Source of the DNA: an uncultured Lachnospiraceae bacterium
GTDB taxonomy: Bacteria; Bacillota; Clostridia; Lachnospirales; Lachnospiraceae
Reading direction: 5' to 3'
NCBI GenBank assembly: GCA_910579495.1
Contig: CAJTVD010000057.1
Coordinates: forward strand, 1-26,074
DNA length: 26,074 bases
Each line of letters begins with the position of its first letter. Within the stretch, counting starts at the first letter, position 1. The position numbers and the translations under genes were made by a program. This document shows positions 1 through 9,900 of the stretch, one piece after another. The notes beneath the pieces are model-generated. The model did no database searches and was not told the origin of the DNA. It worked only from the letters and a program-made list of their open reading frames with translations.

Positions 1-20
1 ATTTTTGAGGAGTTAAAATA

Positions 21-788
21 ATGATATTTGATACCCATGCACACTATGATGACGAGGCTTTTGACGCAGACAGGGAGAGCCTTCTTGCAGGAATGGCAAA
101 GCAGGGAGTGGGCTACATTGTAAACGTAGCTGCAGGCATAGAATCTGCCAGGGCAACCCTTGCGCTTACAGAAAATTATCCCTTTATTTACGGGGCGGTG
201 GGGGTGCATCCCCAGGAAACAGAAAATCTCAGGGAGGAGGACATGCAGTGGCTGAAAGAGAAAGCAAAACAGCCAAAGGTAGTGGCTATTGGGGAAATAG
301 GGCTTGATTACTATTGGCCTGAACCTGACAAAGCCATTCAGAAAAAATGGTTTATCAGACAGCTTTCCCTGGCAACGCAGACAGGACTTCCGGTGATCAT
401 CCATTCCCGTGACGCTGCCCAGGATACCCTGGCCATATTAAAGGACTGGCAGCAGGACAAAACAGCGGGAGTCATTCATTGTTTCTCTTATACAAAGGAA
501 ATGGCAAGGGAATACCTGGCCATGGATTATTATTTTGGGATTGGCGGGGTGCTTACATTTAAAAATGGGAAAAAGCTTGTGGAAGCAGCAGAATATATTC
601 CCATGGACAGGATCCTGCTGGAAACAGACTGCCCCTACCTGGCGCCGGAGCCTTACCGGGGAAAAAGAAACCAGTCTGGCTACATAGACTATGTAGCCCA
701 AAGGCTGTCAGAAATAAAGGGCATTACCAAAGAGGAAGTCCTGGCCAAGGCCATGCAAAATGCAAAGGACTTTTACCGGATCTTATAA
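21..788 (+). CDS. tatD: TatD family metal-dependent hydrolase (3'-5' deoxyribonuclease type)
   Basis: TatD enzymes are TIM-barrel metallohydrolases of the amidohydrolase superfamily; characterised members are cytoplasmic 3'-5' exonucleases or DNases. The metal ligands are all visible: the N-terminal DTHAH motif (H6, H8), E92 in AIGEIGLDYYW, H128 in VIIHSRDA, H153 in VIHCFSY and D203 in LLETDCPYLAP. The 255-residue length is normal for the family. The ATG at 21 has a GAGGAG ribosome binding site 8 bases upstream. The gene sits 90 bases ahead of rsmA on the same strand; in Bacillus, tatD also lies near ksgA, with the RNase M5 gene between them, but that gene is absent here. The exact cellular substrate is not shown by the sequence. 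Confidence 0.95.
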   Translation: MIFDTHAHYDDEAFDADRESLLAGMAKQGVGYIVNVAAGIESARATLALTENYPFIYGAVGVHPQETENLREEDMQWLKEKAKQPKVVAIGEIGLDYYWPEPDKAIQKKWFIRQLSLATQTGLPVIIHSRDAAQDTLAILKDWQQDKTAGVIHCFSYTKEMAREYLAMDYYFGIGGVLTFKNGKKLVEAAEYIPMDRILLETDCPYLAPEPYRGKRNQSGYIDYVAQRLSEIKGITKEEVLAKAMQNAKDFYRIL

Positions 789-878
789 AAATATACGCAG
801 GAACTGGAAACAGCAAAGCCCGCAAAGTGCCTGGAGGAAATACTGGCTGCTGCGGGATGGGAATGGAGAAAAATAAAT

Positions 879-1757
879 ATGGCATATTTGGCAACGCCTT
901 CTGCGACAGCAGAGACGATAAGGAGATTTGATTTTAATTTTCAGAAAAAGTACGGGCAGAATTTTTTAGTTGACGGGAATATTTTAAAAAAGATCATTGA
1001 TGCAGCAGAAATTACCAGGGAAGACTGTGTAATAGAAATTGGCCCCGGCATAGGCACCATGACCCAGTACCTGGCGGAAGCCGCCGGAAAAGTCATAGCA
1101 GTGGAAGTGGATAAAAATCTGATCCCTGTCCTAAAAGAGACCCTTTCGGCTTATAGCAATGTAAAGGTGGTAAACCAGGATATTTTAAAGGTGGATATTT
1201 CCAGGCTGGCAGAAGAAGAAAACAGCGGACGGCCCATAAAGGTGGTGGCGAACCTGCCTTATTATATTACCACTCCCATTATTATGGGGCTTTTTGAAAG
1301 CTGCGCGCCTATTTCAGATATTACAGTGATGGTGCAAAAAGAGGTGGCCGACAGGATCAAGGCAGGGCCCGGCGGCAAAGACTACGGGGTTTTAAGCCTT
1401 GCGGTACAATATTATGCAGAACCTGAAATTGTGATGAATGTATCCCCTGAGTGTTTTATGCCAAAGCCTAAAGTGGGAAGCAGCGTGATACGCCTTACCC
1501 GGCACCCAAAGCCCCCGGTAGAGGCCGGCAGTGAAGAAAAACTCTTTTCAGTTATACGGGCAGCCTTTAACCAGCGCAGGAAAACCCTGGCCAATTCTCT
1601 GGCCAATTCTACTTTTTTGCTGGATGGGGAAGGGGTACAGTTAAAAATAACACGGCAGCAGGTATGTGATGCCCTTGAAAAGATGGAAATCAGCCCCACG
1701 GTCAGGGGGGAAGCCCTTACCCTGGAAGAATTTGCAGTTCTTTGTAATCTGCTGTAG
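879..1757 (+). CDS. rsmA: 16S rRNA (adenine1518-N6/adenine1519-N6)-dimethyltransferase RsmA/KsgA
   Basis: This enzyme dimethylates two adjacent adenines in the helix 45 loop of 16S rRNA late in 30S subunit assembly, using S-adenosylmethionine. The family signatures are clear: KKYGQNFLVD near the N-terminus, the SAM-binding motif EIGPGIGTMT around residues 53-62, the acidic end of the next strand in VIAVEVDKN, the catalytic NLPYYIT motif, and the C-terminal FNQRRKTL segment. Length 292 fits the usual 270-300. The start follows a GGAATGGAG stretch. Loss of this gene causes kasugamycin resistance in other bacteria. The gene runs on the same strand as tatD and may share its transcript. A T-run follows the stop without a clear hairpin; it belongs to the next promoter. 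Confidence 0.97.
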   Translation: MAYLATPSATAETIRRFDFNFQKKYGQNFLVDGNILKKIIDAAEITREDCVIEIGPGIGTMTQYLAEAAGKVIAVEVDKNLIPVLKETLSAYSNVKVVNQDILKVDISRLAEEENSGRPIKVVANLPYYITTPIIMGLFESCAPISDITVMVQKEVADRIKAGPGGKDYGVLSLAVQYYAEPEIVMNVSPECFMPKPKVGSSVIRLTRHPKPPVEAGSEEKLFSVIRAAFNQRRKTLANSLANSTFLLDGEGVQLKITRQQVCDALEKMEISPTVRGEALTLEEFAVLCNLL

Positions 1758-1764
1758 GATTTTT

Positions 1765-1793
1765 TTGACATAAGAAAAAGCATATGGTAAACT
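1765..1793 (+). promoter_or_regulatory. Housekeeping-sigma promoter for the TPR protein-glgB operon
   Basis: A perfect -35 TTGACA (1765-1770) is followed by a 17-base spacer and a -10 TAAACT (1788-1793). It begins 8 bases after the rsmA stop and should start a transcript near 1800, leaving about 95 bases of 5' leader before the next gene. No known riboswitch fold is recognised in that leader. Confidence 0.75.
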
Positions 1794-1884
1794 AAAAAAA
1801 TGAAAATAGGATAAGTATGCCCGGAGCCGTTTAAAAGTACATTCTGTGATTTTTAATCCTGCCCGGCAGTAGAAAAAGTGTATG

Positions 1885-1890
1885 AGGTGG
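1885..1890 (+). promoter_or_regulatory. Ribosome binding site that selects a TTG start at 1896
   Basis: AGGTGG sits 5 bases before TTG 1896. The longer in-frame alternative, GTG 1878, has only AGAAAAA upstream and would place this purine site inside the coding region. This supports the internal TTG as the real start. Confidence 0.6.
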
Positions 1891-1895
1891 ATACT

Positions 1896-4800
1896 TTGGA
1901 TAAGTATGAATACAAAGTACGTTCTGAGGAGATCAAGACCCTGATCTCACAGGGAAAATATGATGAAGCCGTTAAAATAGCGGATTCTATTGACTGGCGC
2001 AGGGTAAAAAGCGTTATGATGCTTTGCACGATCAGTGATTTATATAAGATCAACAGACGATATGAGGACAGCAGGGATATCCTTCTGCTTGCCTATGAAA
2101 GGCATACAGGGGGAAGGCTGATCGTTTACTCTCTGTGTGAACTATCCATTAAACTGGGAGAATACGTCCAAGCCCTGGAATATTACAAAGAATTTGTGCA
2201 GCTTGCCCCCAAGGACAGCGGCAGATACGTCCTTCAATATAAGCTTTATGAAGCCCAGGAAGTGAGCCTGGAAGAGAGGATCGAGGTCTTAGAAGAACTG
2301 AAGAAGCGGGACTACCGTGAGAAATGGGCTTATGAGCTTGCTTATCTGTACCATAGGGTGGGACTTGCTTCCAAATGCGTGGAAGAGTGCGATGAGATGT
2401 TCCTCTGGTTCGGGGAAGGGAGGCATGTGCTGAAAGGGCTGGAGCTTAAAATGCTCCATGGCCCCCTTAGCCCGGAACAGCAGGAAAAATATGACCAGAT
2501 GAAGCAGACAGGGGGATTTATTACCCCCGACTATGTGGCGGACCAGGAGGCAATCCGGGAAAAGGTGGAGACCCAGGCTGAGGAAGAGGATGAGGAGGAA
2601 GAAGATGAGGATGACGAATTCAGCCTGCAGGAAAATATTCTTTCAGAAAATACCCAGGAGATCCCTGTAAAGGATGAACTGGACATACAGGTAAAGACCA
2701 TAGATATCAGCCAGTATAATACCCTGAATCTCCAAAAAGAGCTTGCAGAGAGCATGAAAGAATTCCTGGAAGAGCATAAGACCCGCGAAATGCCGGTGGC
2801 GGAAGCAAGGGATCTGATGCAGACACAGGTCTATGAGCCTGTGAAGGGACTTGACAGCCAGACAGGCGGCATGGATATTGAAACAAAGGAAGAGAAAAGG
2901 GAGAGGAAAGAGGTAAAAGAGCAAAAGCCCGTGGCTATGGATAACAACATTAACCTGGACAGGGAAACAGGGGAGATCCGGGTATTTGCCAATACAGGCA
3001 AAAACGAAGAAGAGGATTATTCCGAGCAGCCCATACAGGCTGAACAGCCCATGCAGGTAACCCAGGCGCAGGCACAGCCTGCCCAGGTACTTACACAGCC
3101 ATTGCCCAAAGTAGATAAAGCACCTGCCAGTAATGGTTCTGAGGAAGTGTTTTTCGGGAATACAGAAGAAGTGAACATCCAGGACGTGGTTATGGAGCTG
3201 GCAGAAAAAAGCGGTGTGAGGACACTCTTTACCCCGATCAATGAACAAGTGCAGATGCCATTGGTTCAGGAAGAGGAAATACAGCGGATGCCCATAGCCC
3301 AGAATGATACTGTCCCGGAGGCAAGCCCTAACCCTGCAATCAGCAATACCGGAATTATCAGGACTTTCCATAAACCTTCCGGTTATGATAACCTTTTATC
3401 CCAGGAATATGACGGGCAGATATCCCTGGTAATTCCGGAACAGGAAAAGATTGAAAAACAGATTACCGGGCAGCTCAGCATAGAAGATATCATGGCTGAG
3501 TGGGAAAAAATGAAGCAGGATAATGAGCGCAAACGGATGGAGGATATCCGCAAGCGTGTACAGCAGCAGACGGATACCCTTTTTGCTGATTTTGATGAAT
3601 CTACCAAAACCGGGCTTTTAGAAGAATTAGAAAAAGCCATGGTGACAGCGGCAATGAAGGAAGAAAAAATCAAAGCGGCAAAGGAACTTCCCAAGGTTGT
3701 GAAAATGGCGTCAATGAACCGGAAAGCCCAGGAGGAGGAAGCAGGTTCCGGGGATGATGGCTGGGAGGATTTGCAGGATATAGGGGAAGGGCAGGAAGAA
3801 ACTGCTGGCCCTGGGCTGCCTGGCAAAGAATCAGGGGCGATAGAGGAAACTGCGATAAAGGAAGAAGTCCCGCCAACCCCTGCCGGGCCTGGGATGGCTG
3901 GGAGGGAGCTGAAAAAAGAAGGAAAAAGAAAAATCCGCAGAAGGCCGCCGGAACTGGAAAAACCGGCAGAACCTGGGACGGAAGAGCCTGAAAACGATGA
4001 GGAAGGGCAAGTAAAAGAAAAGCCCGTAAAGGAAAAAGCCATAAAGGCAAAGCCCATAAAAGACAAGGCACTTAAAGGTGAGGAACCGGAAGATTCCCCG
4101 GAGGAGGAAAGGGAAGAAGAAATACAGACGGACCAGGAAGGGGCAGCGGAAACCATAGAAGAAAATGACAGTAAATTCACTGCCAGGGAAATGACTACCC
4201 CGGAGAAAGAACAGTTTGCACCCTTTATCCATCACAGGCGTACCAGAAAACAGATTGTGGAAGCCATAGATAATATCAGCATGGCTTCTTATACCGGAAA
4301 TGTCATTATTACAGGTGAGGAAGGGACGGGAACGCTGGAGCTTGCCAAACTCCTGGTCAAAGAGATCCAGCTTTCAGACAGGAATTTCTCTGGAAAGATG
4401 GCGAAGATTTCCGGGGCTACCCTGAACAAAAAAGATGTAGGGGCTACGCTCAACAAGCTAACAGGGGGCGCTTTAATAATTGAAACTGCGGCATCCCTTA
4501 GGAGGGCAACAGTGGAACAGCTCTTAAAGGAGCTTAACCAGGAAGAAAAGGGAATCATTATCCTTCTTGAGGATACGAAACCGAAAATCAATGAGTTGCT
4601 GGTGAAAAACCCGGAACTGAAAACAGCTTTTAACCTGAGAGTGGATGTGGAAGCTTTAGACGACCATACGCTTGTAAAATATGCAAAAAAATATGCTTTA
4701 GGACAAGAGTACGCAATTGACGAGCTGGGCATATTGGCATTACATACAAGAATAGCGGACATGCAGACCAGCGACCATGAGGTCAGCCTTGCGGAGATAG

Positions 4801-4934
4801 AAGAATTGGTGGATGAAGCGATTTATTATGCCGACAGAAAAACGCCAAAGCATTTCTTTGACGTGCTTCTGGGAAAACGGTATGATGAGGAAGATATGAT
4901 TGTCCTTCGGGAAGATGATTTTATGCATTATTAG
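1896..4934 (+). CDS. Large TPR protein with disordered acidic middle and C-terminal degenerate AAA+ domain
   Basis: Seen: with the TTG start the protein has 1012 residues (1018 from GTG 1878). The first ~210 residues are helical repeats of TPR type (SQGKYDEAVKIADSI; KLGEYVQALEYYKEF; YELAYLYHRVGLASKCVEE). Residues ~225-245 are an almost pure Glu/Asp run, followed by ~500 residues of low-complexity charged sequence, including alternating KEKPVKEKAIKAKPIKDK units near 707-729. From ~775 there is a folded domain resembling an AAA+ ATPase of the CbbX/SpoVK kind. Its P-loop reads GEEGTGTL with Thr813 where Lys is required, and the Walker B strand reads ALIIETA with no Asp-Glu pair. Inference: a scaffold or regulator that probably does not hydrolyse ATP. 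It is 19 bases upstream of glgB, so probably co-transcribed with it. No signal peptide or membrane segment is seen. The function is unknown. Confidence 0.85.
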   Translation: MDKYEYKVRSEEIKTLISQGKYDEAVKIADSIDWRRVKSVMMLCTISDLYKINRRYEDSRDILLLAYERHTGGRLIVYSLCELSIKLGEYVQALEYYKEFVQLAPKDSGRYVLQYKLYEAQEVSLEERIEVLEELKKRDYREKWAYELAYLYHRVGLASKCVEECDEMFLWFGEGRHVLKGLELKMLHGPLSPEQQEKYDQMKQTGGFITPDYVADQEAIREKVETQAEEEDEEEEDEDDEFSLQENILSENTQEIPVKDELDIQVKTIDISQYNTLNLQKELAESMKEFLEEHKTREMPVAEARDLMQTQVYEPVKGLDSQTGGMDIETKEEKRERKEVKEQKPVAMDNNINLDRETGEIRVFANTGKNEEEDYSEQPIQAEQPMQVTQAQAQPAQVLTQPLPKVDKAPASNGSEEVFFGNTEEVNIQDVVMELAEKSGVRTLFTPINEQVQMPLVQEEEIQRMPIAQNDTVPEASPNPAISNTGIIRTFHKPSGYDNLLSQEYDGQISLVIPEQEKIEKQITGQLSIEDIMAEWEKMKQDNERKRMEDIRKRVQQQTDTLFADFDESTKTGLLEELEKAMVTAAMKEEKIKAAKELPKVVKMASMNRKAQEEEAGSGDDGWEDLQDIGEGQEETAGPGLPGKESGAIEETAIKEEVPPTPAGPGMAGRELKKEGKRKIRRRPPELEKPAEPGTEEPENDEEGQVKEKPVKEKAIKAKPIKDKALKGEEPEDSPEEEREEEIQTDQEGAAETIEENDSKFTAREMTTPEKEQFAPFIHHRRTRKQIVEAIDNISMASYTGNVIITGEEGTGTLELAKLLVKEIQLSDRNFSGKMAKISGATLNKKDVGATLNKLTGGALIIETAASLRRATVEQLLKELNQEEKGIIILLEDTKPKINELLVKNPELKTAFNLRVDVEALDDHTLVKYAKKYALGQEYAIDELGILALHTRIADMQTSDHEVSLAEIEELVDEAIYYADRKTPKHFFDVLLGKRYDEEDMIVLREDDFMHY

Positions 4935-4953
4935 GATTTGGGGGTTTTAAGGT

Positions 4954-6873
4954 ATGGAAGAAACAAGTAAAAAAACAGAAGAAGAAGTATTCATTTCAGA
5001 GGCAGACCAGTATTTGTTTGCCCAGGGGACTCACTATGACATTTATAAAAAGCTGGGAGCGCACCCTGCTGTGAAGGATGGGAAGAAGGGCATGTTTTTT
5101 GGCGTCTGGGCTCCTAATGCGGCAAGTGTCCATGTGATAGGCACATTTAACGGATGGAATGAGCTGGCGCACCCGATGGAAAAAATTGGGCCGGGAGGGA
5201 TCCATACGGCCTTTGTGCCAGATGTGGGCGTCCATGAATTATACAAATTTTTGATTACCACTCCTTCCGGGGAAAAGCTTTATAAGGCAGATCCCTTTGC
5301 AAACAGTGCAGAGCTCCGCCCGGGAACCGCATCCCGTACCGTTGATATTTCTGGGTTTAAGTGGACGGATGACACCTGGATGAAAGAACGGGAGGGAAAG
5401 GATTATAACAAAGAGCCTCTGGCAATCTATGAATGCCATATCGGTTCCTGGATGTGCCATCCAAGGCCGGAAGAGAAAAGATTCTATAATTACCGGGAAT
5501 TTGCAGACAGGATTGTGGAATATTTAAAAGAGATGAAATATACCCATATTGAACTTATGGGAATTGCAGAGCATCCCTTTGACGGTTCCTGGGGATATCA
5601 GGTGACAGGATATTATGCGCCTACCTCCCGCTATGGGGAACCGGAAGATTTCATGTATCTCATTAACAAGCTGCATAAAAATAAAATCGGCGTTATCCTT
5701 GACTGGGTGCCGGCGCATTTTGCTACGGATGCCCACGGGCTTGGGCGTTTTGACGGGCAATGTATTTTTGAAGACCCCGACCCCAGGAAAGGGGAGCACC
5801 CTGACTGGGGGACGAAGATCTTCAATTATGGCAAGACAGAGGTGAAAAATTTCCTCATAGCCAATGTACTGTTCTGGATTAAGGAATTCCATGTGGACGG
5901 CATCCGGGTGGACGCGGTAGCTTCCATGCTCTATCTGGACTACGGCAAACAGGATGGGCAGTGGGTTCCCAATAAATATGGCGGAAATAAAAACCTGGAA
6001 GCCATAGAATTTTTCAAACACTTAAATTCTGTGGTCCTGGGAACTTATCCGGGATTTCTTACCATTGCGGAGGAGTCTACGGCATGGCCTAAGGTGACGG
6101 GAAAGATTGAGGATGAAGGGCTTGGTTTTTCCTTTAAGTGGAATATGGGATGGATGCATGATTTCTGTGAATATATGAAGCTGGACCCTTATTTCAGAAA
6201 AGATAATCATTATGCCATGACCTTTGCCATGTCCTATAATGACAGTGAAAATTATATCCTTCCCCTTTCCCATGACGAAGTGGTGCATCTAAAATGCTCC
6301 ATGGTAAATAAGATGCCCGGGTACCAGGTGGACAAATATGCAAATCTCCGCTGCGGCTATGCCTATATGTTTGGCCATGCCGGAAAGAAGCTTTTATTTA
6401 TGGGACAGGATTTCGGCCAGGAAAGGGAGTGGAGCGAAGAGAGGGAACTTGACTGGTTCCTGCTGGGCGAAACTTTAAATAAAGGCCTTCATGAATATAT
6501 GAAGGAGCTGTTAAAGGTTTACAGAAAGTATCCCTGTATGTATGAATTTGACAATAGCTGGGATGGGTTTGAATGGCTTAATTGCGACGACAAGGACAGA
6601 AGCACTTACAGCTTTATCCGAAAAGCATCTAATGGGAAAAACAGCCTTTTGTTTGTAATCAATATGACACCTATTGCCTGGGAGGATTATGAGCTGGGAG
6701 TGCCGGAAAAGAAAAAGTTCAAGCTTCTTTTAAACAGCGCGGATGAAAAATTCGGCGGGGCAGGGGAGATTGTTTCCAAAGAAATTATGGCGGTAAAAGG
6801 AAAATGTGATTATAAAGATTATCATATTACCTTTGACCTTCCCGCTTATGCGGCTTTGATATTTGTTTTTTAG
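4954..6873 (+). CDS. glgB: 1,4-alpha-glucan branching enzyme (GH13 family)
   Basis: This enzyme transfers an oligoglucan segment to form alpha-1,6 branches in glycogen. An N-terminal CBM48-like beta domain (about residues 40-130; FFGVWAPNAASVHVIGTFNGW) precedes the GH13 barrel. The catalytic residues fit exactly: nucleophile D320 in DGIRVDAVASM, acid/base E373 in TIAEESTAWP, and D441 in LSHDEVVH. Their spacings (53 and 68 residues) equal those of E. coli GlgB. The WGYQVTGYYAPTSRYG segment is also typical. At 639 residues it is shorter than the E. coli enzyme (~728), consistent with the form lacking the extra N-terminal domain. No glycogen synthase, pyrophosphorylase or phosphorylase gene is in the window. 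It follows the TPR protein by 19 bases and ends before a strong terminator. Confidence 0.95.
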   Translation: MEETSKKTEEEVFISEADQYLFAQGTHYDIYKKLGAHPAVKDGKKGMFFGVWAPNAASVHVIGTFNGWNELAHPMEKIGPGGIHTAFVPDVGVHELYKFLITTPSGEKLYKADPFANSAELRPGTASRTVDISGFKWTDDTWMKEREGKDYNKEPLAIYECHIGSWMCHPRPEEKRFYNYREFADRIVEYLKEMKYTHIELMGIAEHPFDGSWGYQVTGYYAPTSRYGEPEDFMYLINKLHKNKIGVILDWVPAHFATDAHGLGRFDGQCIFEDPDPRKGEHPDWGTKIFNYGKTEVKNFLIANVLFWIKEFHVDGIRVDAVASMLYLDYGKQDGQWVPNKYGGNKNLEAIEFFKHLNSVVLGTYPGFLTIAEESTAWPKVTGKIEDEGLGFSFKWNMGWMHDFCEYMKLDPYFRKDNHYAMTFAMSYNDSENYILPLSHDEVVHLKCSMVNKMPGYQVDKYANLRCGYAYMFGHAGKKLLFMGQDFGQEREWSEERELDWFLLGETLNKGLHEYMKELLKVYRKYPCMYEFDNSWDGFEWLNCDDKDRSTYSFIRKASNGKNSLLFVINMTPIAWEDYELGVPEKKKFKLLLNSADEKFGGAGEIVSKEIMAVKGKCDYKDYHITFDLPAYAALIFVF

Positions 6874-6880
6874 GAGCCAT

Positions 6881-6907
6881 TAAGAAAAAGAAAAGATATG
6901 CCGAAAT
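6881..6907 (+). promoter_or_regulatory. Sigma-28 (SigD/FliA) type flagellar promoter
   Basis: TAAG (6881-6884), a 15-base spacer and GCCGAAAT (6900-6907) closely match the flagellar sigma consensus TAAA-N15-GCCGATAT. It lies just ahead of the repeat protein, flagellin and fliS genes, the class of genes this factor drives. The predicted start (~6914) falls inside the glgB terminator stem. Confidence 0.7.
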
Positions 6908-6910
6908 AAA

Positions 6911-6940
6911 GGGTAAGTGCCATTGGCGCTTGCCCTTTTT
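6911..6940 (+). terminator. Rho-independent terminator after glgB
   Basis: GGGTAAGTGCC (6911-6921), loop ATT, then GGCGCTTGCCC (6925-6935) form an 11-bp stem containing two G-U pairs, followed immediately by TTTTT (6936-6940). It begins 37 bases after the glgB stop. It overlaps the predicted start of the sigma-28 transcript. Confidence 0.85.
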
Positions 6941-6964
6941 AAGTTGTTAATTGATGGATATCAC

Positions 6965-6970
6965 AGAGGA
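6965..6970 (+). promoter_or_regulatory. Ribosome binding site fixing the start at 6977
   Basis: AGAGGA lies 6 bases before ATG 6977. The longest open frame begins at GTG 6917, but that codon lies inside the terminator stem and has no purine-rich site before it. Confidence 0.7.
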
Positions 6971-6976
6971 ATCATT

Positions 6977-9900
6977 ATGAATATCATTTTTGACGGGACA
7001 AAGGCATCCCAGGCATATGCAGACATAGACAGGGAGTTACCTCCACAGGCTGCCAGCCGGAGCGCAGGAACTGCTGCAGGCGGTTTTGCCGTTGATTTTT
7101 CCGGTTCAGCCCTGAATAACAATGCTTACGCGGAACACGGAAAGAGCATGGAAGAAGTGATGCAGGAAGTGGGGCAGGAAAACCTTACCGCCCAGCGCAA
7201 TTATATGGCGGTTATGTCTAATTCCATGTCCGATGAAGATTTCGCAAAGCTTCAGGAGGAAGGGTTCCATCCTGGCAGTACGGATATAGAAACGGTTGTA
7301 ACCATTGTGGATGAGATTAAAGCAGCCCTTATTAAAGGGGGAACCCATATAGAGGGCTATACAGATAACATAAGCGATGAAGTGCTTGAAAGCATTACAG
7401 GCAGTGAAGCTTTTGCAAATGAACTGAAGAAGCAGTTTGCCAGAAGGGATATCCCCCTTACAGAAGAAAATGCTGCCGCTGTCACTGAGGCTTATCAGAT
7501 ATTGTCACAGGCAGGCGTACCCAATGACGGCAGCATAAAATATATGGTGGAAAACGGCATGGAGCCTACCCCTGAGAATTTCTATACGGCAAAGTACTCC
7601 GCCCATGGGAACGGGAGCCCCCAGGGAAAGGGATACTATGCAGCAGGTAACGGTTATTATGCCAAAAAGCCGGAAGAGGTTGATTTTGACAGTCTCCGCC
7701 CTCAGCTTGAAAAGGTAGTGGAGGAGGCAGGGTTTCAGGTAAATGAAGAGAACCTCCAGGATGCAAAATGGCTGGTGGAAATGGGAGTTCCCCTGAACAG
7801 GGAAACCTTTTCCATTTTAAACCAGGTCCGGCAGCAGCATTATCCAGTAACTTTTGAGGATTTTTTAACTGCGGCGGCATGTGCAGTAGCTGACGGCGTC
7901 AGCCCTGCAAAGGCAGTTATAGGCAGAAAAGAAACATATACCGAACAGGCGTCGGCCCTGGTGGAAAAGACCGCTTCCATAAGGGAGCTGGCGGCGGACA
8001 TTATCATGGCAAGGGATATTCCCCTTACATTAAGAAACCTTCTGGCAGTCCATGATGAGCTTATCCATGGCCATGTGAAGCTGGAGGCCGAAACTGATAT
8101 AATGGTGAACCTGCGTGGGCGCAGGTTATTGGAAGAAGTAAGGCTGTCCATGACAGTGGAAGCAAACTTGAAGCTCTTAAGAAGCGGTTTCCAGATTGAA
8201 ACGGCACCTTTGGAGGAGCTTGTAGCGAAGCTGAAGGAAGCGGAAGAAAATTATGCCAAATCCATGACGGGGCAGGTAGATGCCGGGCAGGCAAAAGAAA
8301 AGATTTCACTTTACCAGGAAACTTTAAGCATTGTACGGAAAATACAGTTTTCACCTGCAGCTATTGTGGCAAAAATATCCGAAAAAGAAACTCTGCGGGA
8401 TGTATGCGATTACGGGCAAAGCCGCAGCCTTGCTTATGAGAAAGCGGGAGAGAGCTATGAGACGCTGATGACCTCGCCCCGCCAGGAGATGGGAGATTCC
8501 ATACAGAAAGCGTTCAGGAATATTGATGATATCCTTAAGGATATGGGGCTGGATGTTTCCGATGCCAACAGGCGCGCCTGCCGGATACTTGGCTATAACA
8601 ATATTGAAATTACGCAGGAAAATATCCGCCAGGTGAGGGAAAAAGATGAACTGCTTCTGGGTGTGGTGGAACAGATGAAACCTGGCAAGGTTTTACATAT
8701 GATCCGGGAAGGGGTAAATCCCTTAACTATGTCCCTGGAAGAACTGGGAGATTATCTGGGCAGGCAGGAGGATACAGCCCAGGAGATGGAATCCTACAGC
8801 CGTTTCCTTTATAAGCTGGAAAAACAAAAGGATATAACAGAAGAAGAAAGAAGCGCCTATATAGGAATTTACCGGCTGGTACATCAAATTGAAAAAGGGG
8901 ATGACGCCGCCGTAGGGGCGTTATGGCAGACAGGGGCTGAATTTACCTTAGGTAATCTTTTAAGTGCAGTGAGGACCGGTAGAAGGGGTTCAATGAACTA
9001 TACGGTGGACGATAGCTTCGGCGGTGTCAATGCCAGAAAAACCGGGAAGGAAACAATCAGCGGCCAGATTGCCAAAGGATACCAGGCATTATCCATGCCG
9101 GATAGACAGGAACTGGAACAGATTCTCCAAGAAGCGGGGGATGAAGAGGCAGAAAAGGAATTTGACCATATGGTCAATGAGCAGGTGCGGAATGCAGTAA
9201 AATCCGAAAGGGAGGTGCTGAGGCATCTTTCCGATTACAGTGCGCCTGTAACTGCCGATAATCTGCTGGCGGCGGAAAGCCTGTTAAAGAACCCTAAGGA
9301 AATCTGGAAGAAAATAGAAAAACTTGGGGAACAGGAAGAACCACAGGAAACAGGGAGCGAGGACGTGGAAACTTCCCTTACTGAAGCAGGGAAGGAAGTT
9401 TTTGAGGCCTTAGAGGGCCGGGAAGGAGCCCAGAAAGCCTATGAAGGGATGCAGGAGGGCATCCGTAAGATTATAGAAAAAATGGCTTTTTCCCACTCTT
9501 ATGGGGCAATGGATGTAAAAGCCATGAGTACCCTTTACAAACAGGTGAAATTTATGGGGAATATGGCAAGGGAAGAAAACTACGAGATCCCAGCCAATAT
9601 TGGGGGAAGCCTTACCTCTATTAACCTGAAGATCATACATAAAGGACAAAAAGAAAGCAAGGTAGCGGTGGCTTTTGATACGGACATTTTTGGAAAGACC
9701 GGGGCAGAGTTCCAAATAACCAATAAGGGCCTGACAGGCTTTTGTATTTGCAGCACCAGGGAGGGAACCGGGCTTTTGAAAGAAAAGAGTGCTCTTTTGA
9801 AAGATAAGCTTTCCAGGGCACAGATACAGCCAGGGGAACTTTACTTCTTAACCAGCGAGACTCTTAACCTTGCAGATTTTTCTTTAAAGGAATCAAACGG

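Noticed and set aside
3383..4180. Long Ser-rich reading frame of 265 codons on the minus strand opposite the TPR protein gene
   Set aside because: The sense strand is purine-rich Glu/Lys coding, which leaves the complement free of stops; the frame has biased, low-complexity composition and no recognisable domain.
6917..6976. Twenty-residue N-terminal extension of the repeat protein from GTG 6917
   Set aside because: The GTG lies inside the glgB terminator stem with no ribosome binding site, whereas ATG 6977 has AGAGGA 6 bases upstream.
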